Origin: Ophiodon elongatus
Lineage: Eukaryota; Chordata; Actinopteri; Perciformes; Hexagrammidae
Length of the DNA: 64,000 nucleotides
Direction of reading: 5' to 3'
NCBI GenBank assembly: GCA_016806645.1
Contig: JACSYO010002128.1
Coordinates: forward strand, 3,907,434-3,971,433
In this document: positions 1 to 13,894 of the stretch, piece by piece
Layout: each line of letters opens with the position of its first letter
Position numbering within the stretch: the stretch's first letter is position 1
Translations under genes and position numbers: made by a program
Notes under the pieces: model-generated
What the model was told of the DNA's origin: nothing
What the model saw: only the letters and a program-made list of their open reading frames with translations
Databases searched by the model: none

Positions 1-2075
1 GCTAATTAGGACACAGTTTGCATCACACTTACCTCAGTATTAGTATTCATTCAAAATTTAGAGATTCTTAAAAATGAATCCTCTTCTTACATTATAAATA
101 CAACCAAACATTAACACATCTAATTTTTTTCATTGCCCAGAATAATACACCAGCTTCAATTGCAGTTATATTTAGATTATAATTGTCTTTGAGTGGTTGA
201 GAGCATCAGGTGGATTTTTAGTGCCCTCTGATGGTTAAGAGGAGTTTCTGTGTCAGTGAAGCAAAGGTGAGTGACTGACTATTGCTTGCAGCCCAGTTGC
301 ATCAGAAATTGTTAAGTTTTCAACTGGTTTGGCCTCATGTTGTTAACAGAGAACCTAATAGATATAGCATTTATATTCATGCATGCATCCACATAATATT
401 TTTATGTGCAAGTGCTGCGTGAAAGAGATGCTAACACTTGTGCAACACTCTGTTATTGCATGTTTCAGGAATAGGGAGCAGATTTCAGGAGAATGAAATA
501 CAGCCATCCGTCATTAGTATTTAAGTATTTACACGTACAACTTAATGCTTAAACTTGGTGTACATACTGACTCATTTCCCTCCAACAAAAGTTACTTGTT
601 TGCCGACTAGTGGTAAATGTAATGGGGATTTATTGACTAATAAAGAGGATTAACCAACAAATCAACACAGAGTGTGTGACCAAACCTCACAGTATCTGGA
701 GACAGGAGGAAGTTGCCACAAGCTACTGCTGTGAGCTTATTTGAGCTCCTCCCTAGCACTGCAGCACTGTGATAAGCAGCCGCGGCAGCAGCAGTATCTG
801 TGTGTTGGGTTGCTCCAGTATGCTGTATAGTGCTGCCGTAGGACAATTTTGATCCTTTCCTATGTACCTGCTCCTCGCACACAGAGAGAAACAGCAACTA
901 CACTATGTATTTAAAACGGCTGAGAAGATTTATCCCCCAAAACTGGTGCTGAAGTTGTTGTAGCGGTACAGATACACCCTCAGTGCTGCATGCATATTCA
1001 TACTCACAAATGCAGAACTGGAGGCTGCATTAAGAGGACATGTTTACTTGCCATATATGCACACAACTACAAATATTTCATGAGATTCAGCAGGCCTTAA
1101 TACTTTAAAGTAAATAGAACCCCATTTCTTTCTCTGCTATGTAAATTAAACAGTTTTGACTTGAGGAATTGGCAGCTGAATGCTTGAGTAATCTCCAAAC
1201 CCAATTGTCAATAAAATACCAGAGGCATGCTCTTGTAAGGAAACAGCCTTTTTCGTCACCTGATGTAACGCATATGGGGAATCACTTGTCAGAAGCATCA
1301 CACGTTCAACCGTAATTTAACATAACATGAAGCTGTGCAAAAAAATAAATAAAAACTCAAATTTCTGTCCTTCCTCCAGGGACTCTGGATGAGAAGCATT
1401 CACAATAGCTTTCAGATGCAGAGACAACATATGGTGAAACCTGTCAAGAATATGTTATGAACACTTAAAGGACAGAGAAACAACACAGGCCTCCGGATAT
1501 GCAAGTTAGGGCTTTGACGTAGATGGATGTCACAGCAGAGATGTGCTGGAGTAGGAAGAGTGGCCATAAACTAGTGATAGATGTGAGTGCCACGAGGAAG
1601 GGAATGTGTTTTCAATGTACATCATCCTTCTGTTTGACAGATAGTGGTAGCTTCTGTTGAGGTGCATTTAGCCACATGTTGCCATTCTCATTTTCATTGC
1701 AAACTCAGAAAGTGAGTGGACTAAAATTGATATAGTTTTACAATAACGTTGTTACTACCTGAGTACGGTTGAATAGATAGAGTATTTATGTGTGTGTATA
1801 TGCATGGACTGATCTGCAGAGAAACATTAAGTAAGGCCCTTTCATTAAGTGTTTATAATGTAACATATGGCTTTTTAGTATTAGTCGATAAACCATTTGC
1901 TGATTTATAGAATAATCCCATTAATAAAAATGTTTGGGTTGCCAACTTTTAACTGGTGTTTACTCTCAAACAGACTTTGTCTTTTAAGCTTGCTTTAAGA
2001 TTTCTTCATGTACCTTCTGCAAAAGTGCTGTAGAGCCTCCGGACCACATTCCATATATTTATGAATTATCAAAGG

Positions 2076-2145
2076 AATAGTTTGAGATTTGAGGAAATAG
2101 GCTAACAGTATTCACTTTCTTGCAAAGGTATTCATACTACTCTCA
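2076..2145 (+). repeat. Diverged fragment of teleost fold-back repeat
   Basis: The order of short blocks (agtttgaGATTT, GAGGAAATAGGC, CACTTTCTTGC, TTCATACTACTCTC) matches the start of the repeat seen better preserved at 13.9, 22.2, 39.8 and 41.4 kb. It is short and diverged, so confidence is modest. Confidence 0.45.
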
Positions 2146-3399
2146 AACAAAGACATGTATTTGCTGTGTGTTGCAAATTGGGTCTGATCTTGAAAATTGA
2201 TCAGGAATTGCTTAGAAATGCTGTTCACAGCAAGTTTCATGGAGTTGGTAAGTTTTTACTTATTTTAATTAAGTTATTTTGAGTTAACGGTAATATTTCT
2301 CACCGGATAAATCAACAACTCGGCAAATATCGCTCAATGTTGAAATCTGCTGAAAGTGTTTTATTTACTCATGAGAATCCTGGCATCACATTGATTTTCA
2401 ACACTCATTATTCTTCCGAATCCAGACTGGGTTCTTGTAGTACTATGCTGGCAATTCTCCAGAATAAACAGGACTTCAGCAGAGTTGGTAACACACTGAC
2501 TGGGCTTACTAAAATGACAAGAGCTTGGTAACAACAAAGTATTTCTAAGTGGAACAGGGGAAGACGTGTTGTTTGGTGAAGACCTTGTATATATTTTGCA
2601 GGTAGTTTTGGCTTTGACCGAAAAAAAGGAGCAGACTGTGCACCGAAATAAAAACGTAATGCGAATAAGTATAAAGTCTCACTACACCCACTAACATTTC
2701 AAACCATATCAATACACTGCACTACACCACATGCAATTACCGCTCGGGATGCGCCCACCTGCATTAGGCTCCATTCGTACTTTCTCGCCCAATAAACTGT
2801 CAAAGAGTGTACATTGTTCAAACTGCAAATACAAACAATCCCTCTACTTATAGTACAAAAGCACACTTTTCTATCATATTCTACAATAGATAAAACGTCA
2901 AAAGACAAATCTTTGATATGCTTGAAGTATGTTCCCTTTAAATAGTAGAGAAAATGGTTGTGTTTCCTCAATAGTGGTGGGAAGCAAATAGAGGCTTTTT
3001 AATATTACATGCTTGTACAGCATCCACTGCACTCCCACGCAAGCTGCTCTCCAAACATTAATTGCAAGTCTGTAAAACTTGAAAGGTTCAATGCAGGGAC
3101 TTGAGCAAACATTAGCTTTAAGGGCTGAAATACACACAGGAGCCGGATTTATCTTAATTCCCCGGGGTCTTAGAGGTATACAGGTTGGCTCTGCACCAGG
3201 CGGCAAACTCGGGATCTGAAAGTGAAGCCAATGGAGAAGTGCCTTAAACATGCATTGTTTCTAATAGCCACAGCTACATGCAATAATATACAATGTATAA
3301 CCCGTGTGCACAAATGCTACCTGTGTGGAATAGTTTGAATGGTACATTACTCATTTATTTAGTTCCCGTAGGGATTATGCAGTTAGGCTTTGTGACATC

Positions 3400-3860
3400 T
3401 GAAGCTACAGGGGGTGACTCTTCTTGTTACAAAAAAAATAAATCAGATTGTAATGAAGTCTATAATAAAAGACTTTCATTTATTACCTAAGTAAACATTG
3501 TGACCATGAGTTTATGTTCTCGATCGCTAGTTTCAAGCCTGTAAAGCATATCGTTAATTTAGTAAATTATGGTCCCATTTGGAGTAAAATAAACAAATTA
3601 GGGTATGCTTTAGGAAGTGGCCACCTTCTGATGGATATGTCACAGTGTGTTTTCAGTTCATGAAAGTAAAATGTAAACTGTTTGTTCTAAAAATGTTTTA
3701 TTCAGCATTCGGTTGTACTCAGCTCCACCCTCTCGTGTCACTTCTGGTTGCAAAAAGCCAAGATGCCGATGAACAAAAGGCCAAATTCGTGGCTTCAAAG
3801 TGGTAGTCCACAAACCAATGGGTGATGTCACGCCGACTATGTCCACTTCTTATGTACAGT
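3400..3860 (+). repeat. Dispersed teleost repeat, copy A
   Basis: This stretch shares a long colinear series of blocks with 44200-44710. Examples are GGTGACTC...GTTAC/GC followed by an A-run, GAAGTCTATAA, AACATTGT, CAGTGTGTTTTCAGTTCATG, CCACAAACCAATGG and TATGTCCACTTC. The same block order is familiar from a very common percomorph repeat. Indels and substitutions show that it is an old copy. There is no coding capacity. Confidence 0.75.
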
Positions 3861-4490
3861 ATATGCTCTGCACTAATGTCTCCAAGAGATAGTCAGACAA
3901 ACATGCACTAAGCCTACAGGTGATTCTGATTACATGACACCAACTTTAGAACGCGCATTTGCACAATTTCATGTGGCGATAGCTACACAAACAGATATTC
4001 CAATATCCTCTGAGTGGAAATTGTGATGCTTACAATTGCAAATGTACTTATCAGTTCACTCCTTTATCTGAATAGCATACTAATGGTTGTTTTTCCAAAC
4101 TCTCGTGCAGAGAAATGTTCTCTGCAGCATCCTAATCCAGCACAAAGTGGGCCATGAGAGACAGCTCTGCATGTTTGGGTTTCACCCCCAGGCAGCCGAA
4201 GAAGAGTTTGTTCAGCCTAATCTCCACTGTGTGATGTGTGACTTCTTCCCCTGCTGTCGTACTCATGTAATCTGCTGTTTGTGTCGCTTTAAGTCCAAGG
4301 AGTAGCAAGAGGTTGAAGCGGGAAACTACATGATGGGAACTGTCATCTCTGTCCCATCGATGGGTGCTGCCAGTATCCTGCTAATCCCCAGCGTAATCCC
4401 ACCACCACAACAGTGAAGTCAGACACACCAAGGCAGTTCAGAGCTCTGTAGCCCTCTGCACAACCAATACATACTGTGGTGTACACACAC

Positions 4491-4493
<3 letters not shown>

Positions 4494-4522
<29 letters not shown>
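4494..4522. repeat. (CA)n microsatellite
   Basis: About 14 uninterrupted CA units, preceded by shorter CA runs. It creates spurious low-complexity open frames. Confidence 0.97.
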
Positions 4523-6989
4523 CGTTAACACAGCGACAACAGCCACTTTAGAGGAAAATTGGCTCTCACGCTTGATTGACAACTGAATTGATGTTTACAT
4601 GTCACGACGAATAACTAAAATGCATGAAGGAACTGAGGATTGTTTGCATTTCAACTGAAATGTAGTCACTTCTCGAGCAAAAAATGAAAAAAAAATGACT
4701 CAAGCGTCCTATTGGATATGTGATTGAGATTTGTGGCATATGGCTGTGTTGCCATGTCTTTTCACAACTTCTCAAACAATTAAAGGGGAACACTCACATA
4801 AATACTGTTCATAAATGATGTCTCAAATTCAAAGAACAAAGAGAAATGTTCTTACAAAATTAATAAAACTTTGAGTACTATTTCATTGTTTTTTCCCCTG
4901 AATCGATGGTTATGTGACAACGTAGAATCTTGAGGATCATTGAGCCGAGGAAAAAATTCTAAAGGCAAAAAGATCTGATGTCACCTCCCTGTGTCGTCTC
5001 ACAGTTGCCTCGAAAAGCAGAAACCAGATGTTCGCTTTCTGCGTAAAAGCTACTTCTCACTCTTCCATACAAATATTTCTGCTTTCTCATGTTTTCTTTT
5101 TTGTCTGAGGAGGAAGCTTTGATTCTTACTAGAGGCTGCCATCTTGAAGATTGTCCGAGACATTTGTTGACAATAGTGACATAAAACAAAAGAAGAATCT
5201 ATTCAAGGCAATTATCAAACGGTTAGTTTATGTCCTATCAATAGTATCTGTTACGTACAGAATCCTCATGGTTTGGCAATCGTCTCATTATTTCCAGTTT
5301 AGTTATCTTAAGGAGGTTATACGGGGAATAAAATCAGTGATGCAATATTTAGGCCACAATTAAGCCTCTCATGGGAGATTCATTATCCCCCCTCCACCCT
5401 CCACCCCCTCCTCCCATCTATCTCATTCATCTATCATTTATATCTCCATTTTTAGTCCCGCTATAGCATGAAATATAGCAAAAAGTAAATCATTGGATAA
5501 AAGTAGTTTAATCTAACCATATATTTCCATCTAATTAAATGTTGATTGTGTTATTTAAACACCACATAGACTTGCAGGTGAAATTTCATTTTAATACTTA
5601 ATACTTTAATACTTTTCATTGGATTGAAATGTTTGTCCTTATTTAGTCTAATCAAATTAATTTAAGTTTAATATACATTGGTAAACAGTTTAGAACACAA
5701 TTCAATCTTTTTGTATGAACTATTACCAGTTTTGTCACGTTCACAAGAATGGATCGAAAGGCAGACATCCCAAAATCATTTAGGCAGTCTTGATAGCAGA
5801 CTACAAGTCTAATGATTCCTAATTGTATGGTTATTGTGTGGCAATACCTCAGAGGCCTAAAAGGCAAGTACTCAACAATCTATGCAATCTCTACCAAATC
5901 AGACAAGAATAAGGCAAACAAAGACAAAGGATGGTTTTCATTCAGATCAAATTACTTCCTCGTCTCTGACTGTAGCTGAGGTTAATCAGTATATCTCCTG
6001 ATTACGTTTTATTTCATTCTCTTGGCACTTTTACTTACCATATGAATATAGATTATGCTCATGCAATTGTCATAGCAAGGGCATGAAAAAAATATTTTAT
6101 AAGCATATATGTATCTACTTTAATACAAACCATGGAGATGGGGACCATGAGATGTCTGATTTTCTTCCGGCAGCCCTGCCTTTGCATCAAAATATCTCAA
6201 TCATGCATGGCGAGTATCAGTCAAACTCAACAAATAATGTGGATAGAAGATGTACCCTGGAGATACGCATGGACTCTTTATTGATCTGAAAAACATTAAT
6301 AATGCACTTGTCAGTCGCCTCACATTAGAACATCTCAACAATATATAAAACAGGAAGGATAAACAATGAATGACTGGCTTTCTAACACCTTGAATGTGCA
6401 TGGACATATTACATATATGCACAGAAAATACTGACCCAGTCCATCATGATGATGTAGTTCAGTGTTTAAGCAATTTGTACCTATAACTCTCTCTGGTGAC
6501 ACAATATTCGCACTGCAAGTTTATTCATAACGTTGACATTCAAATCATCATTATAAAAAACCTAGCTACATTGCATGTAATAGTCCACCTTCCACCTTCT
6601 CTTGAATTCTCTCTCTGTCTAACATATGCACAGTCTCTGTAATTGGCTCAGTATCAGTCAAAAAGTCAAAAGTCAAATTTGAATGTAAAAAGATAGATGT
6701 AATCATTTCCAAAATTCACAACATGTTTTATCAAACAAAATATTCTGCTTCAAATAATATTTGTTGTCCTTTAGCATTTAAAAAAAACACATTTTCACTG
6801 CTGTCAAAAAACTGTTTGCGCTCTGGGTTGCTGCACACAAATTGTCACACAGACATTCAAAGCTTCATTCAAAAACCTCAATGGAAGCTTTGAATGTTAA
6901 AAAATGCATTCATAACTGAACAGCCCTTACTCACATTAACTTCACCACTTTAAACACCCCGTAGTAGGGTAGAAGAACATAATGAGCGC

Positions 6990-7360
6990 TAAATGCATTG
7001 AAATCACTTTGGTGATCCCATCAATTTCCAACCAGCTTCAACATCAGGTCATGATTTTAATGGATCTTACTTTGGTGTATTTCCAAATACCTACAAAGGT
7101 AATCACATTACCATCAGCCTTAACTTTTTGTTTGTGATATTGCAAATAAACAATGCATGTTTAAGGCACTTATATTATAGATTATCAAATGTTAGCATGC
7201 TAACATGCTAAACTAAAATGGTGAACATGGGAAACATTATACCTGCTAAACATAAGCATGTTAGCATTCTCATTGTCAACATTTTAATATGCTGACATTA
7301 GCATTTAGCTCTGTTGTATTAAGCTTCCCTTAGCTGCTAGCACGACTGTAGACTAGAGAA
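6990..7360 (+). repeat. TTAGCATGCTAACATGC-type teleost repeat
   Basis: The segment contains ATCAGGTCATGATTTTAAT, CAAATACCTACAAA, GTTAGCATGCTAACATGCTA, GGTGAACATGGGAAACATTA, CCTGCTAAACATAAGCATG and GCTGCTAGCACGACTGTAGAC in that order. This is the block order of a repeat common in spiny-rayed fish. The core is strongly palindromic around GCATGC. Identification is from memory of the family, not from a search. Confidence 0.7.
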
Positions 7361-8855
7361 GTTGGGGTCAGCTTGGAGTTGTAAATGAATATCTCTAAGA
7401 ATAACCCCCTCATTTCCTCTGTATTCCCTCTTTTATTGAAACTGTGTAGAGGTTAAGTGGTAAAATGGATAATAAAGGACTGGGTTTGTGTTTTATGGCA
7501 GTATCACTGGCTCCATGACAGCTATAGTGGATTAAATCTCTACTATAATACAGTTTGGGTGACAGCTCCAGAGGTCAGACAAGGAGATTAGACAGACTCT
7601 TAATTAAGTTGCTGGCAAGCTGAGAGGCCTTGACCCACATTTAATATGTTTGCCAAAAGGATATGTACATACTCAGTATGTTGAGGTTATTTTCTGCATA
7701 CCTTTTCAGTGAAAGAGAACTAGGAATAGATGATAAAGTGATGTTTAGCCATGTCTATCATCGGACAAGTGAACTAAAGGGCAAAGATGACAGGTTATTT
7801 AGGTGCAAGGACAGTTAAGTATAATGCAGGCAGACAGCAAAGATATCAATCCACTTTGAGAGTGGCCCATAAATGCTACCCAAAGGACCAATGAGGCCGA
7901 TGAGGTTGATGGAGGGGTCAGAGCGAGTGAATTGTAACACCCCATTGGTTGAACATTAAGGTCATGAGGTGGACCTTGGAAGAATCAGATTGTCAAGGAT
8001 GAGAGGTGCCAGTGGCAACGTTCAATAAAACATGCGAGCAATCTTCTCACCAGGAGTAAAAGTACTCGGCAGTTCAACTCCAGGCATCCCAAACAGATTT
8101 CCCCTGTGAGTCAAAAGCACTGCAGCTGCTCATTCACCACGGCTGGCAATCCAAGCTGCCATCAAATCGACTGCCGTTGCCAGAAATAGTGCTGAAAATT
8201 GGTCAAACTATCACATAGTATCTGACCTCTGACAAAGCTTATCTTGCACAAGAAAACGTATGGAGCTGAAATGATAGTGTCTGTCTGCTCCAGCTCCTCT
8301 TTCTGCCTCATTAGTTGCTGATATTGGATAGGTTATCTCAGCTTACAGTACATTTTAAGGTTGTAGCCACCTGAAATTGCTGCACCGAAAAGGTTACATT
8401 TTTGTGAGAATATCCTACCTGAAACTCCTTTTGAATATGGTGATTAAATTTGTGCCTGCTGCTTCCCCTATATGTCTCCTGTGTAGAAATGAAGGTGTTT
8501 CAATGATGGCTACATCCTGAGTTTGTTCCGTTGCTGAAGGCTGCCTGCTACAGGGCATGAAATGAGGAGACAGATGATAAGCTTCTCCCTCACGCTCTGG
8601 GGAACACAGTCAGCCATGATGGAATGAATCATGACGGGCAGGAATCTCAGAGTCAGATAAGTATGTATACACCAACACCACAGAATGCATTCACAGACAC
8701 AATATAGACAGCTCATATTCGGACGTGGCCATTGATCCTTGATGCATGGGATTCCCGAACTCTAATTATGTATCAAGACAATGCACAGTATGGATGCTAT
8801 ATGTTGTCTGTTGTCATTTACTGTGCACTACTCCTTGAATAACACTGAAAAATAT

Positions 8856-8889
8856 AAAAAAATATATCTGTTTCAGTTTTGAGTAAATT
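8856..8889 (+). repeat. 34-bp direct repeat, first copy
   Basis: The sequence running from an A7 run through TATATCTGTTTCAG to GAGTAAATT is identical to 10234-10267. Surrounding sequence does not match on either side. Confidence 0.9.
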
Positions 8890-9571
8890 CCCCCACCTGA
8901 ACAGGAACAGTAGCCTGAGAAGTAAAGCAGTAATATGTAGTGTAGACTATAAACATCAAACTTCCAAGTCTTCCCCTTTAGCATTATTAAAGACTCTCCG
9001 CAAGACCAGAGGGGCTCCACATCTTAAACCCAATTTCCATTTCACTGATAAGTTCTAGGAATTACCTGGCAAACTGCGATCAGGTCGAGAGGATTACCAA
9101 GAATATTCTCTTCCAAAAGTCAGACTCCAGAGAGTGGTTTCAGAAAAGGCCAGTGAGTTGATGTCAGAGCTCAACTTTAATTTATGTATATTTCTTTTAG
9201 TGCAAGCTCACAACAGCATGACATGCAGGCTGAGCAGTTAGCCAGCCATGTTATTAGATTTTCTTTTTTTTCTTCTTTTCTTTTACTGTGGTAGATGGTG
9301 CGCACAATGTTTTTTTTGGGACCGGCAACATGTCAATCTAACAGCAAGTGAATGGACAGATATGACATTGTATGTAATCATGTTATGTCATAGAAATGAT
9401 CAGGTAAAATGTATGAATGTCTAAAATAATCAATTACGAAGCGGTGCAGCAGTGTGGTTGTGGTGCCATCTAGTGCACCGGGGCTGCACCTCGCTGCTTG
9501 TTGCAGTGGGATATAAAATTAATTCAGCTCTGGACTGTATTCATTTTCCTTTCATTTATCTCCTGTGAAGC

Positions 9572-9572
<1 letters not shown>

Positions 9573-9616
<44 letters not shown>
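9573..9616. repeat. (TG)n microsatellite
   Basis: 22 uninterrupted TG units. Confidence 0.97.
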
Positions 9617-9617
<1 letters not shown>

Positions 9618-10233
9618 CTGGGGACTGCACCTTAGTTATGCAGAGCATCTTACAGTGCACATGTCGCACATGTAAGGGGGAATCAAAGCCATACTCCTGG
9701 CAGTGTTATTCTTAGCTAGATCCATTTAACCTCACATTGCTTATCTGTATCCATGTTCAGATTGACTGTGTCAAGTTGGACATTAATGGTTTGCAGTTCA
9801 CCCATATTAAGAATAACTAGATAAATAGAATAAAATGAAAAATTCTGATTTATCGCTAGTGGTATCTAGCCATGCAGATTATTTTTTTTTATTTTGAGAT
9901 ATTAGTCTACTATCTTTTGTCATTTCCCCAATATGTGAATATTACTTCTTTTTTCTTTTAATTGACTTTGTAACTACTTTAGTAGTTTTTAATTACTCTA
10001 AAGAAATGGTCCCCATGAAAACTGCAATCCAAAGTGTGTTCGGTGGATTATCAGCGACAGGGCACTTTCTGGATTGACAAATTACATCAGATATTCTTTT
10101 TCCTAAAGTATTTTTTTCTATGGTTTGACTGCCACAAATTAAATTTGCTTTACCTATATTGTATTTGGGTAAAGAAAGAAATCTCAAAATCTGGGCAAAA
10201 AAACGGCTCCATTACTTTTGATTGAACCAACCC

Positions 10234-10267
10234 TTCTAACATTAAAAAAATATATCTGTTTCAGTTT
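10234..10267 (+). repeat. 34-bp direct repeat, second copy
   Basis: Identical over 34 bases to 8856-8889, in the same orientation, with start points 1378 bases apart. Confidence 0.9.
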
Positions 10268-11646
10268 TGAGTAAATTAATTACATTAGGCATTAATTTGA
10301 GTGTTGGACACAATTCTCAAAAATGTAAACTTGTGTTACAGTATGTATTCATAAATGCTTGATATCCTCATAACCTATTTAGATGTCGCTGAACAAGCTG
10401 ACAATCAGAACTACGAACCAGCTGTGGTTCATTAACAGTTATTGTGGCACAAGTAAAAGTAGCACAACTGGTCCGTTATTGGACCTACAGTAGCAAATTA
10501 TTTTGTCACTTCAGGTGATACAGATGTCATCTCGAGTTTTGTTATTGCTCTGCTGTCCTCCACAGGCTGCTGTTGTATTGTGGCTCCGCACTGTGATTGA
10601 CTGTGTATGCAGCAGGATGAGCCACACCAGGACAGAGCCACTTATCACTCCGGGAGCTATGGATGACCCAGGAACAGAGATGCAGCCTGGACCGCACACT
10701 GTGTCATCTGTCAGCCTGGCCACGTAGGTGAACCGGAGGATGAGAGGAGATGAGCAGAACTGAGATTTAGTGCCCGGCCTTCCTCACATTATCTCCCCTC
10801 ACACCATTGCTCATGTTGTGAAACCTCCTGGAGCTACAAAAAAAGAAAAAAGGGACAGCTGAAGGATGAGGGGAGGCATGCAACACTGTTGCGGTTGGAT
10901 TTCTAATGAGAATTAGACTCCAAATCACCGTATTCATGAAGTACAGTGAGTGTCTGGGAATGTGTCTTGTCAGCACTGATGCAAGGACATATTGACAACT
11001 CTGCACCAATGCCAGCTTGAAAAATCTCAGTACAATTATTTTCATTCAAGGAGTGGAGGCTACAGTTTGATTACAAAACCTGCACTTCACACTTAGCCTT
11101 AACCTCTTTGGTTCAGATAGTTTTTGCTGCTGATGGCTTTACAGCTGCGGTTGAGCCAATGGACGATCCGAAGGGATTAAAGAATGCATTCTACAATAAA
11201 ACTAATTAATCTATCCTATGTCTGCATCAAAATAAATGTACACATGCTAACTGACTCAGCCAAAGCCAATCATTTTAAAAGCATCTTTACAAAAGCTCTT
11301 TCCATGAATGTCTGCATTTGCAGTTCAGTCAAGTGTACAACTGTGTGTGTGTGAGGTAGTAAGCAACGCAGTCAGACACATCTTTCCATGCGGGGAGAGC
11401 AAAGGGAGGGATGGTGCATTCAGCATAGCTGACAGGTACCTACCTCTGATTCAATGTGATTTATTTCCACACAGAGCTTGGACGTGGCCAGTGCATCGGC
11501 AGGTCAATTTGGTTTGGGTAGAAGAAGAGTCGTCTGATTGATATAGTGGGAGCCAGCCATGTTCTCTACGCTCGGCTCCCCCTCCATCAGGGCCCCAGCT
11601 ATGGCCGATTAATCCTCCGCACACAGAGCAGTGGCTCTGCCAGGGA

Positions 11647-11650
<4 letters not shown>

Positions 11651-11716
<66 letters not shown>
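11651..11716. repeat. (GT)n microsatellite
   Basis: 33 GT units, followed by CTGTGTGTTTG. Overlapping low-complexity frames of Val-Cys or Thr-His repeats are artefacts of this array. Confidence 0.97.
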
Positions 11717-11717
<1 letters not shown>

Positions 11718-13111
11718 TGTGTGTTTGGGTAAGCCTCCATCTCTGACCTAAGACTGCCTCCCTCTGGAAGCAAGCTGTCGTCTCGTTCATGTTGGCTTTG
11801 TTGCTTTTCCATGATATAAAGCCAAGACAATTATCTAGAGTCCTATATTACCTGCTAAAGTAACATGGACCTACAGAAATTGTTATTAATCAAATACTTT
11901 GGTCTCACCACTAGATGGCAATATCAGCTAGAATTAAAAAGTGAATTAAATTATTCATCTCAGTTCCTGCTTCCACGAGACTACTAGTCAAATGAAGAAG
12001 AGCAAAGAACTCCTGACTCGCTGCTTTATCAGTCACAACAGCACAGCCAGCCTGCTCCCTGTAGCTCACTTCAATCTCCTGGTGCTTTCTCTCAGTGCTC
12101 ACCCTGTGCCTGGCTCTGTTGGATGAGGCCCCTTGCATCTTCAAGGCTTGGTGCGGTCAAAGTGTTCCCTGATGTCCTACTGACCCAGCCCACCTCTGAG
12201 TATCTGTCCAAGGCCTCCCTTTTTTGCCTGAAACCCCCCAAAGGCTTTTTATCCCTTTATCCAGACATGAGATCAGAATTCCAGATCAGGATTAGGGTCA
12301 GTGTCTGGATCAGTTGTATCAAATATCTATTGAAGCATATCTCTCCATCTCTCTTTCACCTCTCTTGCTTTGCTGGTCCACCAAAATATGTTTTATCTTG
12401 TGTTCTCCTTCTCCTCTCTTCTGCAGATGAGTGACACATCAGAGATAGCCGTCAACTAATCCTATCCTTTATGCCCTGTGAAAGTAAGTTGCAAGCCTGT
12501 AGCCCTTTCGCACTTTATTTGTTGTCGTAGGAAATCATACTTAATGTCATGCTCGACGTCAGATGGGAGCTATGTGCCTTTTTAAATTTAACTCAGTCAG
12601 TGATGTGCCTCTCAAGAACAGAAGAAACTTAAACATCAAAGCGAAACAAAAATTCTTCCAGTCAAACGGTTGGTTATTGTTGGAATTGCTCCAGGAAATA
12701 GTTGATGAATGCATTGGCAGCGTGCCTTTCAAGCCGGGATTGTGTTTGGTTGGAGAGTTTTGAAAGCTTCCCACACTGCTGTCATTATACAACACTGGAG
12801 TCCAGACAGCAAGGCATGATATAGGCAAGGCTGTGATGATACAATTAAACTTTCTCCTGTGTCTATCTCTGTAGCATCCATAAGAACTCCTTCACAGGTC
12901 AGTCTGATTTGTGATACACTGCTAAGATGAGGGTCAGACTTTTAGTTTTTTTTTGGTGAGGGGTTTCTTCTTCTTTTGCTGTCATATGAGCCTGAAATGC
13001 TGTCACTCACATTGTGCACAAATCAGCATTAGCTGTGTTTACTAGCTTGTCCAGCAGGTGGTAATGGAGAGCTGGTGTTCTCATAGCCAGGCACTCAAAT
13101 AAAGTTAGACA

Positions 13112-13114
13112 GTG

Positions 13115-13186
<72 letters not shown>
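13112..13186. repeat. (GT)n microsatellite
   Basis: A GT array of about 75 bases with one early GC interruption (GTGTGCGTGTG). Confidence 0.97.
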
Positions 13187-13187
<1 letters not shown>

Positions 13188-13894
13188 AAAGAGGAACTAT
13201 CCCCAGAGCTTCATCTGACCTCCCATTCCCCTCTGCTGCAGACACCTTGTCAGCAGGTTGGGCCTTATCTCTCTCCGACTGAAGTGAGCCATTGAGCGCA
13301 CACTTGACCTTGTCATTATCTTGTAACTGGCTTTGTTTCCACTCTCCTTTCTCCCTTTTGTGTGTTTCCTGACTTTCCTTTTCCGCACTATTTGAACAAA
13401 GATAAGAACAGAGTCTATTTACCCCGCATCAAACACACACACTCACACACTCCCACACCACACCCTCTCTTCTCTCTTTCTCTTTCCCTTGTTTATGAAA
13501 GAAACCTTGTGTTTATTACAAAGAGAGACTCTGACCTTTCATGGCGGTTTGAGGTGTACTAGTCAACACCACTGAGTCTTCTTTCTCTCATTTACAATAC
13601 AGAGGAAGGATCACACTTTTTTTCATCCTGAGTACAAAGCATACGTGGATGCTCTTCCTAGTAAACATTATTAAAGTCTACATAGGATGAACTTACTTGT
13701 TTGATAAAAAAAAAAAGGCAGGAAGAGGAACACATAGGCCTTTAATCTCACCATTTATGTGCAGCATTATGCACAAATAAAGAGCTAAAAGTCATTCATA
13801 GAGCACCGTGTAGAAGGCGAGATGGTGGTAGATATTCACAGGTATAACTAAATAATATGTCCAAAAAATTCTATTCAAATATTGTGCTATTTTC

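Larger units (their letters stand above)
1..6989. other. Gene-free stretch with repeat fragments
   Basis: I see no supportable exon: open frames are short, lack family motifs and are scattered over both strands. It contains a weak copy of the fold-back repeat (about 2076-2145), a repeat fragment shared with 44.2 kb (about 3400-3860), a CA array (4494-4522), a C-rich tract near 5388-5417 and otherwise AT-rich unique-looking sequence. It is part of the gene desert upstream of fzd10. Confidence 0.6.
7361..13890. other. Gene-free stretch with three long GT arrays
   Basis: No exon is supported. It holds GT arrays at 9573, 11651 and 13112, a perfect 34-bp direct repeat pair (8856 and 10234), and otherwise unique-looking sequence. 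Short frames around 10503-10727, 11308-11541 and 12123-12434 have no recognisable domain and no convincing splice context. Confidence 0.55.

Noticed and set aside
11546..11830. Poly-Val/Cys and poly-Thr/His proteins at GT/CA arrays (also at 4343, 26118-26500, 28488 and 51939-52278)
   Set aside because: They are low-complexity translations of dinucleotide repeats.
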